In this document: positions 53,095 to 63,699 of the stretch, in pieces
Position numbering within the stretch: position 1 is the stretch's first letter
Layout of the letters: every line of letters starts with the position of its first letter
Assembly (NCBI RefSeq): GCF_000422665.1
Contig: NZ_KE383899.1
Span: forward strand, 136,915 to 200,914
Reading direction: 5' to 3'
Length of the DNA: 64,000 nt
Origin: Ferrimonas senticii DSM 18821
GTDB taxonomy: Bacteria; Pseudomonadota; Gammaproteobacteria; Enterobacterales; Shewanellaceae
Notes under the pieces: model-generated
What the model saw: only the letters and a program-made list of their open reading frames with translations
Databases searched by the model: none
Told to the model about the DNA's origin: nothing
Program-made: the position numbers and the translations under genes

Positions 53095-53634
53095 ATGAAT
53101 AACCTTACGCGTAACCTGTTGATCGCCCTATTAGCACTAACATCGGCACCACTTTCTGCCGCCATCTATCGCTGTGATGATCAGGGCGATAGCCACTATC
53201 AGGATAAGCCTTGCAATCAGCTTGATAAGTCGCAGGGCAAGGTGAATCTCAAACCCGGCAGCACCCTCGGTAACCTGCCTTCGGCACCCAGAGCAGCATC
53301 GACCTACCCAACGACACCGAACCCAAGCCGAACGATCAGTTTCAGTCAGGATATCGCCGCCTATGAAGCCGACTGCTTTAAGCAGGGCGACAACACCGTC
53401 TACTCAGTAATGATCAGCAACTACAGCCCCACCCACCGCTACCGAGTCAACGTCAGCAGCCAGTTTTTCATTAAAAACAAAGGCACCCGCAGCTTTATCG
53501 AATGGGATAAGCAGCGCCAACTGCTGGTGCTAAAGCCCGGCGACTCACGACGGGTCAAACTCAGTTCACGACTGCATGGTGCTGATGTTCGCAGTCGCTG
53601 TGAAGGCAACGCCAGTTGGCAACAGCTTAACTAG
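53095..53634 (+). CDS. DUF4124-like exported protein
   Basis: 179 residues with a signal peptide (NLLIALLALTSAPLSAA) and the DUF4124 start IYRCDDQGDSHYQDKPC. A Pro/Thr-rich linker follows, then a beta-rich C-terminal half (SVMISNYSPTHRYRVNVSSQFFIKN, LVLKPGDSRRVKLSSR). Four cysteines after the signal probably form two disulfides. No function known. ATG 53095 chosen since it opens a clean signal peptide. Confidence 0.72.
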   Translation: MNNLTRNLLIALLALTSAPLSAAIYRCDDQGDSHYQDKPCNQLDKSQGKVNLKPGSTLGNLPSAPRAASTYPTTPNPSRTISFSQDIAAYEADCFKQGDNTVYSVMISNYSPTHRYRVNVSSQFFIKNKGTRSFIEWDKQRQLLVLKPGDSRRVKLSSRLHGADVRSRCEGNASWQQLN

Positions 53635-53655
53635 CCCTGCGATCCCAAAAGCCAA

Positions 53656-53690
53656 ACAAAAAAACGCGCCGTCAACTGACAGCGCGCTTT
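53656..53690 (-). terminator. gcvP terminator (leftward)
   Basis: An 11-bp stem with G-U pairs (about 53664-53674 with 53677-53687) followed on the minus strand by seven T. Confidence 0.8.
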
Positions 53691-53706
53691 GGTTAATGGG
53701 AAAGCG

Positions 53707-56577
53707 TTACTGGTATTCGCCAATTGGCACGCAAGCGCAGAACAGGTTGCGGTCGCCGTAGACGTCATCGATGCGATTAACCGTTGGCCAGAACTTGTTG
53801 TCGCGGGTGGCGGCGGTTGGGTAGACCGCCAGCTCGCGGCTGTAAGGACGGCTATCAAAGGCCGGATCAACGATGTCATCCAAGGTGTGCGGGGCGTTGC
53901 GCAGCGGGTTGTTGTCCGCAGGCCACTCACCGCTGCCGACCTTATCAATCTCAGCGCGGATCATCACCATCGCTTCGATAAAGCGATCCAACTCGACCTT
54001 AGACTCCGATTCGGTTGGCTCGACCATCAAGGTGCCCGCCACTGGGAAACTCATGGTGGGGGCGTGGAAGCCGTAATCATTAAGACGCTTGGCGATATCC
54101 AACTCGGTGACGCCGGTGGCCTCTTTCAGTGGTCGCAGATCGATGATGCACTCGTGGGCAACCCGGTTATTACGGCCGGTGTAGAGCACCGGATAGTGCT
54201 TACCCAACTCGTGCGCCAAGTAGTTGCCATTCAACATGGCCACTTGAGTCGATTCGGTCAGGCCGCGACTGCCAAGCATCACCGTGTACATCCAGCTGAT
54301 CGGCAAGATCGACGCCGAGCCGTAAGGTGCGGCGGAGACCGCACCGTTGTTTTGACTGTCGTGGCCGGTTTTCACCACCGCGTGGCCAGCAACAAACGGC
54401 GCCAGATGGGATTTCACCCCAATCGGTCCCATCCCTGGGCCACCGCCGCCGTGGGGAATGGCGAAGGTTTTATGCAGGTTCAGGTGCGATACATCGGAGC
54501 CAATAAAGCCCGGCGAGGTGACCCCGACTTGGGCGTTCATGTTGGCGCCATCCATGTACACCTGACCGCCGTGCTGGTGGACCACATTGCAGATCTCGCT
54601 GATCTGCTCTTCATAAACCCCGTGGGTCGATGGGTAGGTCACCATCGCGCAGCTTAAGTTATCCCGGTGCAGTTCGGCTTTGGCCTTGAGATCGACCATA
54701 TCAACGTTGCCCGATGCATCGCAAGCCACCACCACCACTTTCAGGCTGGTTAGCATCGCCGACGCCGGATTGGTGCCGTGGGCCGAGCTTGGGATCAGGC
54801 AGATATTGCGATGCCCTTCGCCAATCGACTGTTGGTATTCCTTAATTGCCACCAGCCCAGCGTACTCGCCTTGGGCGCCGGAGTTCGGCTGCATACAAAC
54901 CGCGTCGTAGCCGGTGATCTCCACCAGATAATCCGCCAACTGATCGATCATCTGCTTGTAGCCCTCGGCCTGCTCGCTTGGGCAGAACGGGTGCATATTG
55001 GCAAATTCCGGCCAGCTAACCGGCATCATCTCGGCGGTGGCGTTAAGCTTCATGGTGCAAGAGCCAAGCGAAATCATCGAGTGATTGAGCGCCAGATCTT
55101 TACCTTCGAGTTTGCGGATATAACGCAGCATCTCGGTTTCGCTGTGGTAGCGATTAAACACCTCGTGGGTCAAAAATTCGGTATCACGCACAGGGTACTG
55201 TGGCATCGCCACCTGCGCTTCCATATCGGCCACCGTTAGGCCGTGATCTTTGCCTAACAGCACATCCCACAGCAGCACCACATCCAGCGCTTTATGGGTT
55301 TCATCAAGGCTTAAGATCACCACCCCATCAAGGTCCATCCGCAGGTTGATGCCCGCCTCGTCAGCCCGTTGCTGAACCGCTTCTTTATTGGCGACCGGTA
55401 CCGTTAGGGTATCGAAGTGGTTTTGATTGTGTGGGGTAATGCCTTTGGCTTTCAGACCGGCGGCGACAATCGCCACCAACCGTTCAATGCGCTCGGCAAT
55501 CGCCGTTAAGCCCTGCGGGCCATGATAGACCGCGTAGAACGACGCCATATTGGCCAGCAGCACCTGGGCGGTACAGATGTTGGAGTTGGCTTTCTCGCGG
55601 CGGATGTGCTGCTCGCGGGTTTGCATTGCCATCCGCAGCGCCGGTTTGCCACGGGTGTCTTTCGATACACCGATGATCCGCCCCGGCATTGACCGCTTGT
55701 AGGCATCACGGGTCGCAAAAAACGCCGCGTGCGGGCCACCAAAGCCCATCGGCACCCCGAATCGCTGAGCCGAGCCAAACACCACGTCGGCACCCCATTG
55801 TGCGGGTGCCTGCAGGCGAGTTAGCGCCAGCAGATCGGTGGCGACACACAGCAGGCCTTTGTTGGCGTGCACCGCATCGGCCAGCGCCCGATAATCCTCA
55901 ATGGCGCCAAACTGGTTCGGGTACTGCACCAGCACGCCAAAGCTGTCGTACTCAGTTGCCTCTGTTACTGGTGCTACCACAATCTCCAAGCCCAGCTGCT
56001 CGGCGCGGGTTTTCACCACATCGATGGTTTGTGGGAACACATCATCGGCGATAAAGAACAGATCGGACTTTTTGTTCTTAGAGGTACGCTTGGCCAGCGC
56101 CATCGCTTCCGCCGCGGCGGTCGCTTCATCCAGCAGCGACGCCGAGGCCAGTTCCATGCCGGTCATGTCCATCGACAATTGCTGGAAGTTCAAAATCGCT
56201 TCTAAACGACCTTGGGCAATTTCCGGCTGATATGGAGTGTAAGCGGTATACCAGCCGGGATTTTCCAAGACGTTACGCTGGATCACATGGGGCACCCGAG
56301 TGCCGTAGTAGCCCATGCCAATAAAACTGTTCCGCACCTCATTAAGCTTGGCCAGATTGCGCAATCGTTCGAGCGCGTGCACTTCCGACATCGGCTCACC
56401 AATCGCCAGCGGGCTATCTAGGCGGATCGCTTCTGGGACGATTTGCGCGGTCAGATCCTCCAGCGAATCGGCACCGATGGTTTTCAGCATCTGCTGCTGT
56501 TCGTCGAGGCTTGGGCCAATGTGACGGCGAATAAATTCAGCTCGACGATCAAGCTGGGCGAGGCTTCGAGTAGTCAT
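53707..56577 (-). CDS. gcvP: Glycine dehydrogenase (decarboxylating), P protein GcvP
   Basis: PLP-dependent P protein of the glycine cleavage system; decarboxylates glycine and passes aminomethyl to lipoyl-GcvH. 956 residues, fused alpha-beta form. The PLP lysine is in [53 protein letters not shown] and [17 protein letters not shown] are family signatures. ATG 56577 has AAGGA upstream; the longer frame to 56601 lacks support. Separated from gcvH by an internal terminator-like hairpin. Confidence 0.95.
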   Translation of the reverse strand: MTTRSLAQLDRRAEFIRRHIGPSLDEQQQMLKTIGADSLEDLTAQIVPEAIRLDSPLAIGEPMSEVHALERLRNLAKLNEVRNSFIGMGYYGTRVPHVIQRNVLENPGWYTAYTPYQPEIAQGRLEAILNFQQLSMDMTGMELASASLLDEATAAAEAMALAKRTSKNKKSDLFFIADDVFPQTIDVVKTRAEQLGLEIVVAPVTEATEYDSFGVLVQYPNQFGAIEDYRALADAVHANKGLLCVATDLLALTRLQAPAQWGADVVFGSAQRFGVPMGFGGPHAAFFATRDAYKRSMPGRIIGVSKDTRGKPALRMAMQTREQHIRREKANSNICTAQVLLANMASFYAVYHGPQGLTAIAERIERLVAIVAAGLKAKGITPHNQNHFDTLTVPVANKEAVQQRADEAGINLRMDLDGVVILSLDETHKALDVVLLWDVLLGKDHGLTVADMEAQVAMPQYPVRDTEFLTHEVFNRYHSETEMLRYIRKLEGKDLALNHSMISLGSCTMKLNATAEMMPVSWPEFANMHPFCPSEQAEGYKQMIDQLADYLVEITGYDAVCMQPNSGAQGEYAGLVAIKEYQQSIGEGHRNICLIPSSAHGTNPASAMLTSLKVVVVACDASGNVDMVDLKAKAELHRDNLSCAMVTYPSTHGVYEEQISEICNVVHQHGGQVYMDGANMNAQVGVTSPGFIGSDVSHLNLHKTFAIPHGGGGPGMGPIGVKSHLAPFVAGHAVVKTGHDSQNNGAVSAAPYGSASILPISWMYTVMLGSRGLTESTQVAMLNGNYLAHELGKHYPVLYTGRNNRVAHECIIDLRPLKEATGVTELDIAKRLNDYGFHAPTMSFPVAGTLMVEPTESESKVELDRFIEAMVMIRAEIDKVGSGEWPADNNPLRNAPHTLDDIVDPAFDSRPYSRELAVYPTAATRDNKFWPTVNRIDDVYGDRNLFCACVPIGEYQ

Positions 56578-56625
56578 TACGTTGCATCCTTCAACAACCA
56601 CCGCAGCATTACAGCAACCACGGCG

Positions 56626-56659
56626 TACAAAACAACAAAGCCCCTCTAATGGGGGCTTT
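56626..56659 (-). terminator. Terminator-like hairpin between gcvH and gcvP
   Basis: AAAGCCCC/GGGGCTTT stem (56637-56644 with 56652-56659), followed on the minus strand by TTTGTTGTTTT. Positioned inside the gcvTHP operon, it may reduce gcvP relative to gcvTH. Confidence 0.75.
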
Positions 56660-56673
56660 CATCAATGGGCAGA

Positions 56674-57060
56674 TCAGTCTTCGATCGAGGCTAAGTAGGC
56701 GTCACCGCTGAGCAGGTTAGCCAATTCGGCTTCGTCGCTGGCTTTGACCTTAAACAACCAGCCGTCACCGTAGGGATCGCTGTTAACGGTCTCTGGCGCG
56801 TCTTCCAGCTCTTCGTTAATGGCGACGATTTCGCCGGTCAGTGGGCTGTACACGTCCGATGCCGCTTTCACCGATTCCGCCACCGCGCAATCTTCACCGG
56901 CATTGACGTCATCACCGACGTCCGGCAATTCAACAAACACCATGTCGCCTAACAGTTCCTGCGCGTGCTCAGAGATGCCGATGGTGTAGATCCCATCACC
57001 CTCAGGGCGGACCCATTCGTGGCTGGCGGCGAATTTCAGTTCGGTTGGGATGTTGCTCAT
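56674..57060 (-). CDS. gcvH: Glycine cleavage system H protein GcvH
   Basis: Lipoyl carrier of the glycine cleavage system. 128 residues; the lipoylated lysine is in [17 protein letters not shown], with SHEWVR near the start and [17 protein letters not shown] 57060 ([10 protein letters not shown]) matches E. coli; the frame runs on upstream to 57105 but reaches into gcvT. Confidence 0.95.
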   Translation of the reverse strand: MSNIPTELKFAASHEWVRPEGDGIYTIGISEHAQELLGDMVFVELPDVGDDVNAGEDCAVAESVKAASDVYSPLTGEIVAINEELEDAPETVNSDPYGDGWLFKVKASDEAELANLLSGDAYLASIED

Positions 57061-57076
57061 AACCTTAAGTTCCTTA

Positions 57077-58171
57077 TTAAAACGCTGGTTTGCCGTTGCG
57101 CACAAAGCACGGCTTGACGACGTCTACCTCGACGCGTTTGTTACGAATGCCTACTTCAATTCGACCACTGACCGCAAACGGTACACGCGCCATGGCGATG
57201 GCGTGGCCCAAAGTTGGCGAAAATGTTCCAGAGGTGATCACCCCTTGGTGCTCGTTGCCAGCGTCGTCTTTAACAAACACTGGCATCCCCGCACGCAGTA
57301 CCCCTTTGGCGGTCAGCACCAAACCAATCAACTTGGCGCTGCCCTCGGCGCGCTGCTGTTCCAGCGCGGCGCGGCCAATAAAGTCGCGATCCTCTGGCTG
57401 CCACGCCACTGTCCAACCCATATTGGCCGCCAGCGGCGAGATGGTTTGATCCATATCTTGACCGTACAAGTTCATCCCCGCTTCCAACCGCAAGGTGTCG
57501 CGGGCGCCAAGGCCGGCCGGTTTAACCCCGGCCGCCAGCAGCGCATCCCACAGCGCCGCCACTTCGGTTTCGGCGAGGATAATCTCGTAGCCGGCTTCGC
57601 CGGTATAACCAGTAGTGGCGATAAACAGATCCCCCGCTTGCACCCCGAAAAATGGCTTCATCTCGGCAATGGCGTGGTTTTGCTCTGGGGTAAACACCTG
57701 CGCGGCTTTGGCTTTGGCGTTGGGGCCTTGAACGGCGATCATCGCCAGTTGGCGCTGCTCGGTAATGGTGATGTCGAAGGCATCGGCCTGCAGGCCAAGC
57801 CATTCGAGATCTTGCTCGCGGGTGGCGGAGTTAACCACCACCCGATAGAAGGTGTCAGACAGGTAGTAGGTGATCAGATCATCAATCACTCCGCCGTCGT
57901 GATTGAGCATGCCACCGTACAGGGCTTTGCCAGGAGAGGTCAGTTTGGCGACATCGTTGGCCAACACCCGTTGCAAAAAGGCTTTGGCATCGGCCCCTTG
58001 AATATCGACCACGGTCATGTGCGAGACATCAAACATGCCGGCGTCGCGACGCACTTGATGGTGCTCATCCAATTGCGAGCCATAGTGCAGTGGCATCTGC
58101 CACCCGTGAAAATCGACCATCTTGGCATTACTTGCCAAATGTTGCTCAAATAACGGCGTTTTGTTCGTCAT
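57077..58171 (-). CDS. gcvT: Aminomethyltransferase (T protein) GcvT
   Basis: Transfers the methylene group from GcvH to tetrahydrofolate and releases ammonia. 364 residues with [33 protein letters not shown], folate-site [14 protein letters not shown] and [16 protein letters not shown] lies 6 nt before ATG 58171. First gene of gcvTHP; no glycine riboswitch was recognised in its short leader. Confidence 0.95.
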   Translation of the reverse strand: MTNKTPLFEQHLASNAKMVDFHGWQMPLHYGSQLDEHHQVRRDAGMFDVSHMTVVDIQGADAKAFLQRVLANDVAKLTSPGKALYGGMLNHDGGVIDDLITYYLSDTFYRVVVNSATREQDLEWLGLQADAFDITITEQRQLAMIAVQGPNAKAKAAQVFTPEQNHAIAEMKPFFGVQAGDLFIATTGYTGEAGYEIILAETEVAALWDALLAAGVKPAGLGARDTLRLEAGMNLYGQDMDQTISPLAANMGWTVAWQPEDRDFIGRAALEQQRAEGSAKLIGLVLTAKGVLRAGMPVFVKDDAGNEHQGVITSGTFSPTLGHAIAMARVPFAVSGRIEVGIRNKRVEVDVVKPCFVRNGKPAF

Positions 58172-58250
58172 ATCAGTTCCTTGGATATGAAGAGATGAAC
58201 TTGATTGAACCCCAAACTAGGGAAAGATCACAGTCCGATTATGTCGGCGC

Positions 58251-58256
58251 ATTATA
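58251..58256 (-). promoter_or_regulatory. Candidate -10 element of gcvT
   Basis: On the minus strand a perfect TATAAT lies 80 bp before the gcvT start; the -35 hexamer at 17-bp spacing is poor, so activation (e.g. by GcvA/Lrp-type factors) would be expected. Confidence 0.5.
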
Positions 58257-58329
58257 CCGATCACGCTTTTGCTGTATAGACTTTGCGCAGGCGCAATTTT
58301 CAGCGATTTTGTCAGGCTGCCGTTGCAGC

Positions 58330-59538
58330 TTAACAACGACCGCCGGTGCCGAGCGCTTGCTGTAACAGCCACTGTTTTACTGGTCCCGCGCGGTCAAACA
58401 AGTTCATACCAACACCGCGCAACGCTTGCTTAAGCGGGTGCTGACCATCGAACAACCATTGAAACCCAGCCATGGCGGCGATCAGCTCTTGAGCCTGCGC
58501 TTGTTGCGAGCGCTCATAGCGTTTCAACAGCCGTTCACTGCCGATATCCCAATCGCTCTGTTTGACCTCTTCCAGCAACTTAATCAGTGCCGCCGCATCG
58601 CGAAACCCAAGGTTTACCCCCTGCCCCGCCAATGGATGGACGGTATGGGCCGCATCGCCAAGCAGCGCCAAGCGAGGGCGAACGAAATCTTGGGCGTAAC
58701 GCATCATCAGCGGAAAGCTGACCCGCTCTGACTCGATCGTCAGGGAACCCAACCGCGATTCGGTGGCCACGCTCAGCTGTTGATTAAACTCCGTCTCATC
58801 CAATGCCATCCGCGCTTCCGCGTACTCGGGCGATTGCGACCAAACAATTGAACACAAATGCGGATCCGCCAGTGGCAATAGCGCCAACGGCCCGTCCGGC
58901 AGAAACACTTGGCGAGCAATGCCCTGATGGGATAACTGACAACGAATGGTCGCCACCACCGCGTGATGGCCATAATCGGCAAACGTCAGTGGAATTTGGC
59001 ACTGCTGGCGCAACCACGAATTGGCACCATCGGCGGCCACCAGCAGTGAGGCGGTCAGCATGCTGCCGTTATCCAGCGTCAGCCAGGCATCGCGTTCACT
59101 GAACGCCACCGCTTGCGGCGCAGCGATCACTAGCTTGAGGTTGCTTAGGCTCTGCGCCTGCTGCCACAGCGCGTAGGCGATGGCATCGTTTTCAATGATA
59201 TGACCGATATTGGCGCTCGCCATCAGCCCAGTTTGCGGCAGCGCACTGGCGTCAAAGTCGATCTGGGCCAGGTTGTCCTTATCCCATACCGACATCCCCT
59301 GATAGGGGCTCAGCCGGTCCGCCGGTAATCGTTGCCATGCCCCAAGCTGGCTAAGCAATTGCTCGCTGGCGCGATTGATGGCGCTGACCCGCAACCGCGG
59401 CGCGCCACTGACCGGCTCTGGCGCTTGTCGTTCAAGCACCGCCACCTGATAACCCGCTTGCGCCAAGCCGATGGCGGTCGCCATCCCCACCATGCCACCG
59501 CCAACGATGGCGATATCAACCGATTCGGTACTGACCAT
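58330..59538 (-). CDS. ubiI: UbiI/VisC-type FAD monooxygenase of ubiquinone synthesis
   Basis: 402-residue flavin hydroxylase; in E. coli UbiI adds the C5 hydroxyl of the ubiquinone ring. FAD motifs IAIVGGGMVGMATAIGLAQAG, LVAADGANSWLR and GDAAHTVHPLAGQGVNLGFRD. The gene order ygfB-pepP-ubiH-ubiI-gcvT equals E. coli, which supports UbiI rather than UbiF. GAAGGAAG precedes the ATG. Confidence 0.9.
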   Translation of the reverse strand: MVSTESVDIAIVGGGMVGMATAIGLAQAGYQVAVLERQAPEPVSGAPRLRVSAINRASEQLLSQLGAWQRLPADRLSPYQGMSVWDKDNLAQIDFDASALPQTGLMASANIGHIIENDAIAYALWQQAQSLSNLKLVIAAPQAVAFSERDAWLTLDNGSMLTASLLVAADGANSWLRQQCQIPLTFADYGHHAVVATIRCQLSHQGIARQVFLPDGPLALLPLADPHLCSIVWSQSPEYAEARMALDETEFNQQLSVATESRLGSLTIESERVSFPLMMRYAQDFVRPRLALLGDAAHTVHPLAGQGVNLGFRDAAALIKLLEEVKQSDWDIGSERLLKRYERSQQAQAQELIAAMAGFQWLFDGQHPLKQALRGVGMNLFDRAGPVKQWLLQQALGTGGRC

Positions 59539-59574
59539 GGTCTTCCTTCTATTTATTCGCGAGTTGCCTAAACG

Positions 59575-60786
59575 CTAGCGTTTCCAACCCATCGCTTGCG
59601 CAGCAAGCTTTTGTTTCCATTGCGGTAATAATGCCATCGACAACAAACCGACATTACGGCCTAGCGCAATCAATGGCACCGAATTTGAAAATAGCTGAAC
59701 CAAGCCATCGGTAAGACTGAGAACCTCAGCACGATCCGTTTGGCGACTGTCGGCGTAAGCGCGCAACTGGGCAAAACTGCCGATATCGACGTCGTTGGCC
59801 AAGCCTTGCTGAATCGATGCCAGCAGCGCCGCCACATCACGCAGGCCTAAATTGAAACCTTGCCCGGCGATCGGGTGAACGGTTTGGGCGGCATTGCCGA
59901 TCAACACCGCTCGATGGTGAAACAGCCGTCCGGCGCGGCTCAAACTTAATGGATAACTGCTGCGCTCTCCTACTTGCTCGATGGTGCCAAGGCGCATGCC
60001 AAAGGCCCGTTGCAGTTCCATGGCAAAGCCGGCATCGTCCAACTGCAACCGGCGCGCCGCTTGTTCTGGAGTTTGTACCCACACCAAGGAGTAACGCTGC
60101 TCGGTCATCGGCAACAAGGCCAACGGCCCCTCACTGGTAAATCGTTCAAACGCGGTGCTGTGGGCTTGGCTATCGCTAAAGCGCAGATTGGCGATGATCG
60201 CGCTTTGGCCATAGCAGTGGCTATCCAGATTCAGTCCCAACAACTGCCGCACCGGCGATTGGGTACCATCGGCCCCCACCAGCAGCCGGCTTGAAAGCCG
60301 TTGACCGTCATCCAGCTCAGCATCGATGTGATCATCAAATTGGCCAATCGAGGTAACTTTATTGGGGCAAAACAGCTGCACCGAGGAGTGCTCAAGCTGT
60401 TGCCACAGGGCCGGGCCAAGGCGCTCTAGCTCGACCACTTGGCCAAGAAACGGCTGCTGATACTCGGCGGCGGTCATCGCCAGCCCAGCAAAGTGGCCTC
60501 GATCGGAGACCTCAATGCGCTCAATGGCGGCGCCGTGATGACCCAGCAGCGACCACAACCCCAGCTGCTGCAAGATCTGCACTGAGCCATTGGCCAGCGC
60601 AATCGAGCGGGCATCAAACCCCGAGGCCTGCGGCGACGCTGCCGCGGCGCTCGGGTTAGCTTCCACCAGCGCCACCGCCAATGGCTGACCGTCGTTGCCA
60701 GTTAATCTCGACAGGGCTAACGCCAAGGTGGCGCCCGCCATGGCACCACCGACAATCACCACATCAAACTTCGGTGACTTGGCCAT
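59575..60786 (-). CDS. ubiH: 2-octaprenyl-6-methoxyphenol hydroxylase UbiH
   Basis: Flavin hydroxylase for C1 hydroxylation in ubiquinone synthesis, 403 residues. VVIVGGAMAGATLALALSRL, LLVGADGTQSPVRQLLG, IGNAAQTVHPIAGQGFNLGLRDVAALL. The second GxGxxG-like start (GGAMAG) and NAAQTVHPIAGQ are UbiH-type. One base after the pepP stop, so co-translated. Confidence 0.92.
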   Translation of the reverse strand: MAKSPKFDVVIVGGAMAGATLALALSRLTGNDGQPLAVALVEANPSAAAASPQASGFDARSIALANGSVQILQQLGLWSLLGHHGAAIERIEVSDRGHFAGLAMTAAEYQQPFLGQVVELERLGPALWQQLEHSSVQLFCPNKVTSIGQFDDHIDAELDDGQRLSSRLLVGADGTQSPVRQLLGLNLDSHCYGQSAIIANLRFSDSQAHSTAFERFTSEGPLALLPMTEQRYSLVWVQTPEQAARRLQLDDAGFAMELQRAFGMRLGTIEQVGERSSYPLSLSRAGRLFHHRAVLIGNAAQTVHPIAGQGFNLGLRDVAALLASIQQGLANDVDIGSFAQLRAYADSRQTDRAEVLSLTDGLVQLFSNSVPLIALGRNVGLLSMALLPQWKQKLAAQAMGWKR

Positions 60787-60787
60787 C

Positions 60788-62089
60788 TTAGCTGGCCATC
60801 AGCGCTTCGATGTCGGCGATCTCTTTCACCACCGCAGCGGTAAGATTGAGATGGCCATCGGCGGTGATCAGGATGTTATCCTCGATGCGCACGCCGATCC
60901 CTTGCCACTTGGGATCAACCTCGGCGTCTGGGGCGATATATAGGCCTGGCTCAATGGTCAGTACCATCCCTTTCGCCAGCGGACGGGTACGATCTGGGCT
61001 GTAGTAGTCGCCAACGTCGTGCACATCCAAGCCAAGCCAGTGGCCAAGGCCATGCATGTAAAACTTTTTGTAGGCTTCGGCTGCAATCAGCTCGCTGACT
61101 TCGCCCTGCATAATCCCCAAGTCAACCAAACCGCCGACCAAAATTTCCAGCACTCGGTCATTCGCTTGCTTGATGGTGGTGCCGGGTTTGAGCATCGCAA
61201 TCGCCGCTTTTTCCGCATCAAGAACAATCTGGTACAACGCTTTTTGCTCGGCGCTGAATTTGCCGTTGATTGGGAAAGTACGGGTGATATCGCCGGTGTA
61301 ACCGTGATACTCGGCACCGGCATCAATCAGCACCAACTCGCCGTCTTTCAGCTCGCAGTCGTTCTCGGTGTAATGCAGGATGCAGGCATTGTCGCCACCG
61401 CCAACGATGGTGCCGTAGCCCATCTCCAGCGCGCCGTTCATGGCGCTAAAGTGCTTCAGCTCGGCTTCCAGTTGATATTCAAACATCCCCGGACGGCAAA
61501 GCTGCATCACTCGGGTATGGGCATCGGCGCTGATCTGACAGGCCTTAGCCAAAATATCGATTTCGGCAGCGGATTTGTGCAGCCGCAGCTCATGCAGCAC
61601 GGTGCGCAGATCCTGCACCTGGGCAATCGGGGTTAAGCCTTGACGTAAACCGCCGCGCAAACTGGTTAAGGCACCAGAGACCAAAGCATCTTCACGAACA
61701 CTGTGGCCAAGGCGATGCAGCAGCACCTCGGCACCGTTAAGCAGCTTTGGCAGCTCAGTGGCAATGTCATCGATCGAGTAAGCGGCATCAATTCCCAGTG
61801 CCGCCGGCGCGCGCTCGACCCCAAGACGACGACCGTGCCAGATCTCCATCAGTTCGTCCCGTGGTCGCAGGAACAGAATCGACTCCGGCGATTGCCCTTT
61901 ACGCAGCAACAGCACGCAATCAGGCTCGTTAAATCCGGTCAGGTAGAACAGATCGGAATCCTGACGGAAGCGGTATTCGGTGTCGTTGGAACGGGTCACT
62001 TCACTGTGGCCATAAACCAGCGCAACGCTGTTATCTGGCATTTGTGCCAGCAACTGCTGACGATGACTGGCGGCTAAGGCGTAATCCAT
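60788..62089 (-). CDS. pepP: Xaa-Pro aminopeptidase PepP
   Basis: Dimanganese aminopeptidase that removes an N-terminal residue before proline. 433 residues: creatinase N-terminal domain, then the pita-bread domain with metal ligands in LVLIDAGAEYHGYTGDITRTFP, HGLGHWLGLDVHDVG, TIEPGLYI and RIEDNILIT. AGGAAA precedes the ATG. Head of pepP-ubiH-ubiI. Confidence 0.95.
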   Translation of the reverse strand: MDYALAASHRQQLLAQMPDNSVALVYGHSEVTRSNDTEYRFRQDSDLFYLTGFNEPDCVLLLRKGQSPESILFLRPRDELMEIWHGRRLGVERAPAALGIDAAYSIDDIATELPKLLNGAEVLLHRLGHSVREDALVSGALTSLRGGLRQGLTPIAQVQDLRTVLHELRLHKSAAEIDILAKACQISADAHTRVMQLCRPGMFEYQLEAELKHFSAMNGALEMGYGTIVGGGDNACILHYTENDCELKDGELVLIDAGAEYHGYTGDITRTFPINGKFSAEQKALYQIVLDAEKAAIAMLKPGTTIKQANDRVLEILVGGLVDLGIMQGEVSELIAAEAYKKFYMHGLGHWLGLDVHDVGDYYSPDRTRPLAKGMVLTIEPGLYIAPDAEVDPKWQGIGVRIEDNILITADGHLNLTAAVVKEIADIEALMAS

Positions 62090-62137
62090 AAAAGCGTTTC
62101 CTTGTTATCGTTGTTGGTGTTGTACGGGAGCTCTAAA

Positions 62138-62170
62138 ACAAAGGGCGTTGATGATCACCATCAACGCCCT
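62138..62170 (-). terminator. Terminator between ygfB and pepP
   Basis: Perfect 12-bp stem (62142-62153 with 62159-62170), loop 5 nt, followed on the minus strand by TTTGTTTT. It partly separates ygfB from the downstream operon. Confidence 0.85.
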
Positions 62171-62180
62171 CGCTTATGGT

Positions 62181-62750
62181 TTAGTGCAGCACCACAGGCT
62201 CGTCGTCGCCGTCATCCAGACCGCGGAACTCGCGCAGACACTCCCAAGCGCCGATGCGGGCGTGCTCGACCAACGCATCAAAGCCGGCTTCGTTTTCTGG
62301 GCTGTCGTCCACTTCCAACTCCACCATGGTGAATTCGGTCAAGTCTTGGATCAGCTCTTTAACCTCATCAGAGGCTTTGTCCAGCGAGGTTTGTACCATC
62401 GCCAGACCGGTCAGGAAGCTCTGTACCCAGTTGATAAAGGCTTCCAGACGATCGTTCAGTGGGTCATCGGCATCCGCCAGCATCGGCGTGAAGCTCATGT
62501 CTGGGTCAACCAAGCTGGTCACCACCTGCTGGTACAGCTCTTCCACCAGCGGCATCAGCTCTGACGACAGCGCTTCACCGTCGTTGATCAGCTCCAGCAT
62601 CGGCTGCACCCATTGTTTGTTTTCCAGCGGCACACCACCGCAGACTAAGCCAGTTAAGACCCCGTGGATCTCCGCCGGCAATACCGCCAATTTGTCTTTA
62701 TCAAGGGCAGCTTGCAGCTTGCTAAGTAGCAACACAGAAGTGGTTTTCAT
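62181..62750 (-). CDS. ygfB: YgfB/YecA family (UPF0149) protein
   Basis: 189 residues, all-helical UPF0149 protein of unknown biochemical role; in Pseudomonas a homologue affects ampicillin resistance regulation. MKTTSVLLLSKLQAALDKDKL start, PAEIHGVLTGLVCGG and NWVQSFLTGLA are family features. The frame extends upstream to 62900 but into the zapA region; ATG 62750 fits the family. Divergent from zapA, as in E. coli. Confidence 0.9.
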   Translation of the reverse strand: MKTTSVLLLSKLQAALDKDKLAVLPAEIHGVLTGLVCGGVPLENKQWVQPMLELINDGEALSSELMPLVEELYQQVVTSLVDPDMSFTPMLADADDPLNDRLEAFINWVQSFLTGLAMVQTSLDKASDEVKELIQDLTEFTMVELEVDDSPENEAGFDALVEHARIGAWECLREFRGLDDGDDEPVVLH

Positions 62751-62859
62751 AATGGCGGAAGTTCCAATGATTAACGTTGCAGGCATGCTATCATGAGCCC
62801 CTAAATGGCTCCACCAAGTGACGGCTGCGAGCTTTAAAATAACGAACGATTCGATACCC

Positions 62860-63198
62860 ATGAGCCAGCACACCACCGAAATCACCGTCTTTGGTCGCAA
62901 CTACACCGTGGCCTGCCCGCCTGATCAACAGCAGCAACTGCGCGCCATCGCCGCCGAGCTGCACAACCGCATCGATCAGATGAAAAAGCGCACCGGCAAC
63001 GCCAGCATGGAACAACTGGCGGTGATGGTGGCACTCAACCTGTTGCATGAAAAAGACCAACAGCGCTTAGCTCAGGGCGAAGAACAATTACAACTGCAGC
63101 GCCGTCTAAATGCGCTGCAAGTCACCATTGAGCAGCGTTTAAGCGAGCGCACCACAAACCCACAAAAAGCGGTTGAATCCGATCCCGAAGCTTCATAG
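62860..63198 (+). CDS. zapA: Cell division protein ZapA
   Basis: FtsZ-ring stabiliser. 112 residues; MSQHTTEITVFGRNYTVACPPD opens the globular domain and RAIAAELHNRIDQMKKRTGN leads into a C-terminal coiled coil. Precedes 6S RNA on the same strand, as in E. coli. Confidence 0.93.
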   Translation: MSQHTTEITVFGRNYTVACPPDQQQQLRAIAAELHNRIDQMKKRTGNASMEQLAVMVALNLLHEKDQQRLAQGEEQLQLQRRLNALQVTIEQRLSERTTNPQKAVESDPEAS

Positions 63199-63237
63199 TA
63201 TGAACTCGTGAGTTAGGAGGAACGCCACGCGATTCTC

Positions 63238-63243
63238 TATACT
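63238..63243 (+). promoter_or_regulatory. Candidate -10 element of 6S RNA
   Basis: TATACT, 6-7 bp upstream of the predicted 6S RNA 5' end; no clear -35 hexamer. Confidence 0.55.
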
Positions 63244-63249
63244 CACCAG

Positions 63250-63433
63250 GCTCCCTGAAGTGTACGCCAGCGTTCAAACGTCCCTGGCCGATGCTTTTAA
63301 CCCCAGGGTGTTCAACTGATGCGGCTGTGCATGCTCGGCACGACCGAGAAGCCGAAAGCATCGACTGAATACCCGCCTTGAATTTTCGGATTCAAGGGCA
63401 ACCTGTCGCAGCGGCACCCCGGGGAGCACCACC
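63250..63433 (+). ncRNA. ssrS: 6S RNA (SsrS)
   Basis: ~184 nt RNA that binds sigma70 RNA polymerase as a promoter mimic. The conserved block GCATGCTCGG..CGACCGAGAAGCC (~63330-63355) and the downstream CCTTGAATTTTCGGATTCAAGGGCAACCTG match E. coli 6S. The ends GGCTCCCTGAAGTG and CACCCCGGGGAGC pair to close the stem. Length and location directly after zapA equal E. coli. The usual downstream folate gene (ygfA) is absent. Confidence 0.9.
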
Positions 63434-63699
63434 TTTCTTTCGGCTTTCTCGCCACCCCTTCCGATTTTTTATCTCGATCACAACTTTTTGCCATTTGGGT
63501 TAAAAAGCGCTCAGCAACACAACATTCTCTAGCCAATTGGCAAACAAGACAGTACTCTCTCGCCTCCCAAAAACGAGCAGACGAATTTATTTCGTCAATG
63601 GCAGCAATCGCGACTCACATTCACAGGATTTTTTGCTGTCAGATGCTGTAATTGCTACGGCTTAATCCCTATTGGTTATTTTAAGAGGACGACTGGATA
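63434..63699. other. Region between 6S RNA and the sensor gene
   Basis: AT-rich, no ORF. A small hairpin GACGAA/TTCGTC occurs at 63582-63598. It must hold the promoter of the gene at 63700. Confidence 0.4.

Noticed and set aside
53689-54657. 322-codon plus-strand ORF
   Set aside because: Antisense to gcvP; no recognisable protein features.
57050-58153. 367-codon plus-strand ORF
   Set aside because: Antisense to gcvT; a by-product of codon bias.
58172-58329. Glycine riboswitch upstream of gcvT
   Set aside because: The leader is short and none of the conserved glycine-aptamer blocks could be found.
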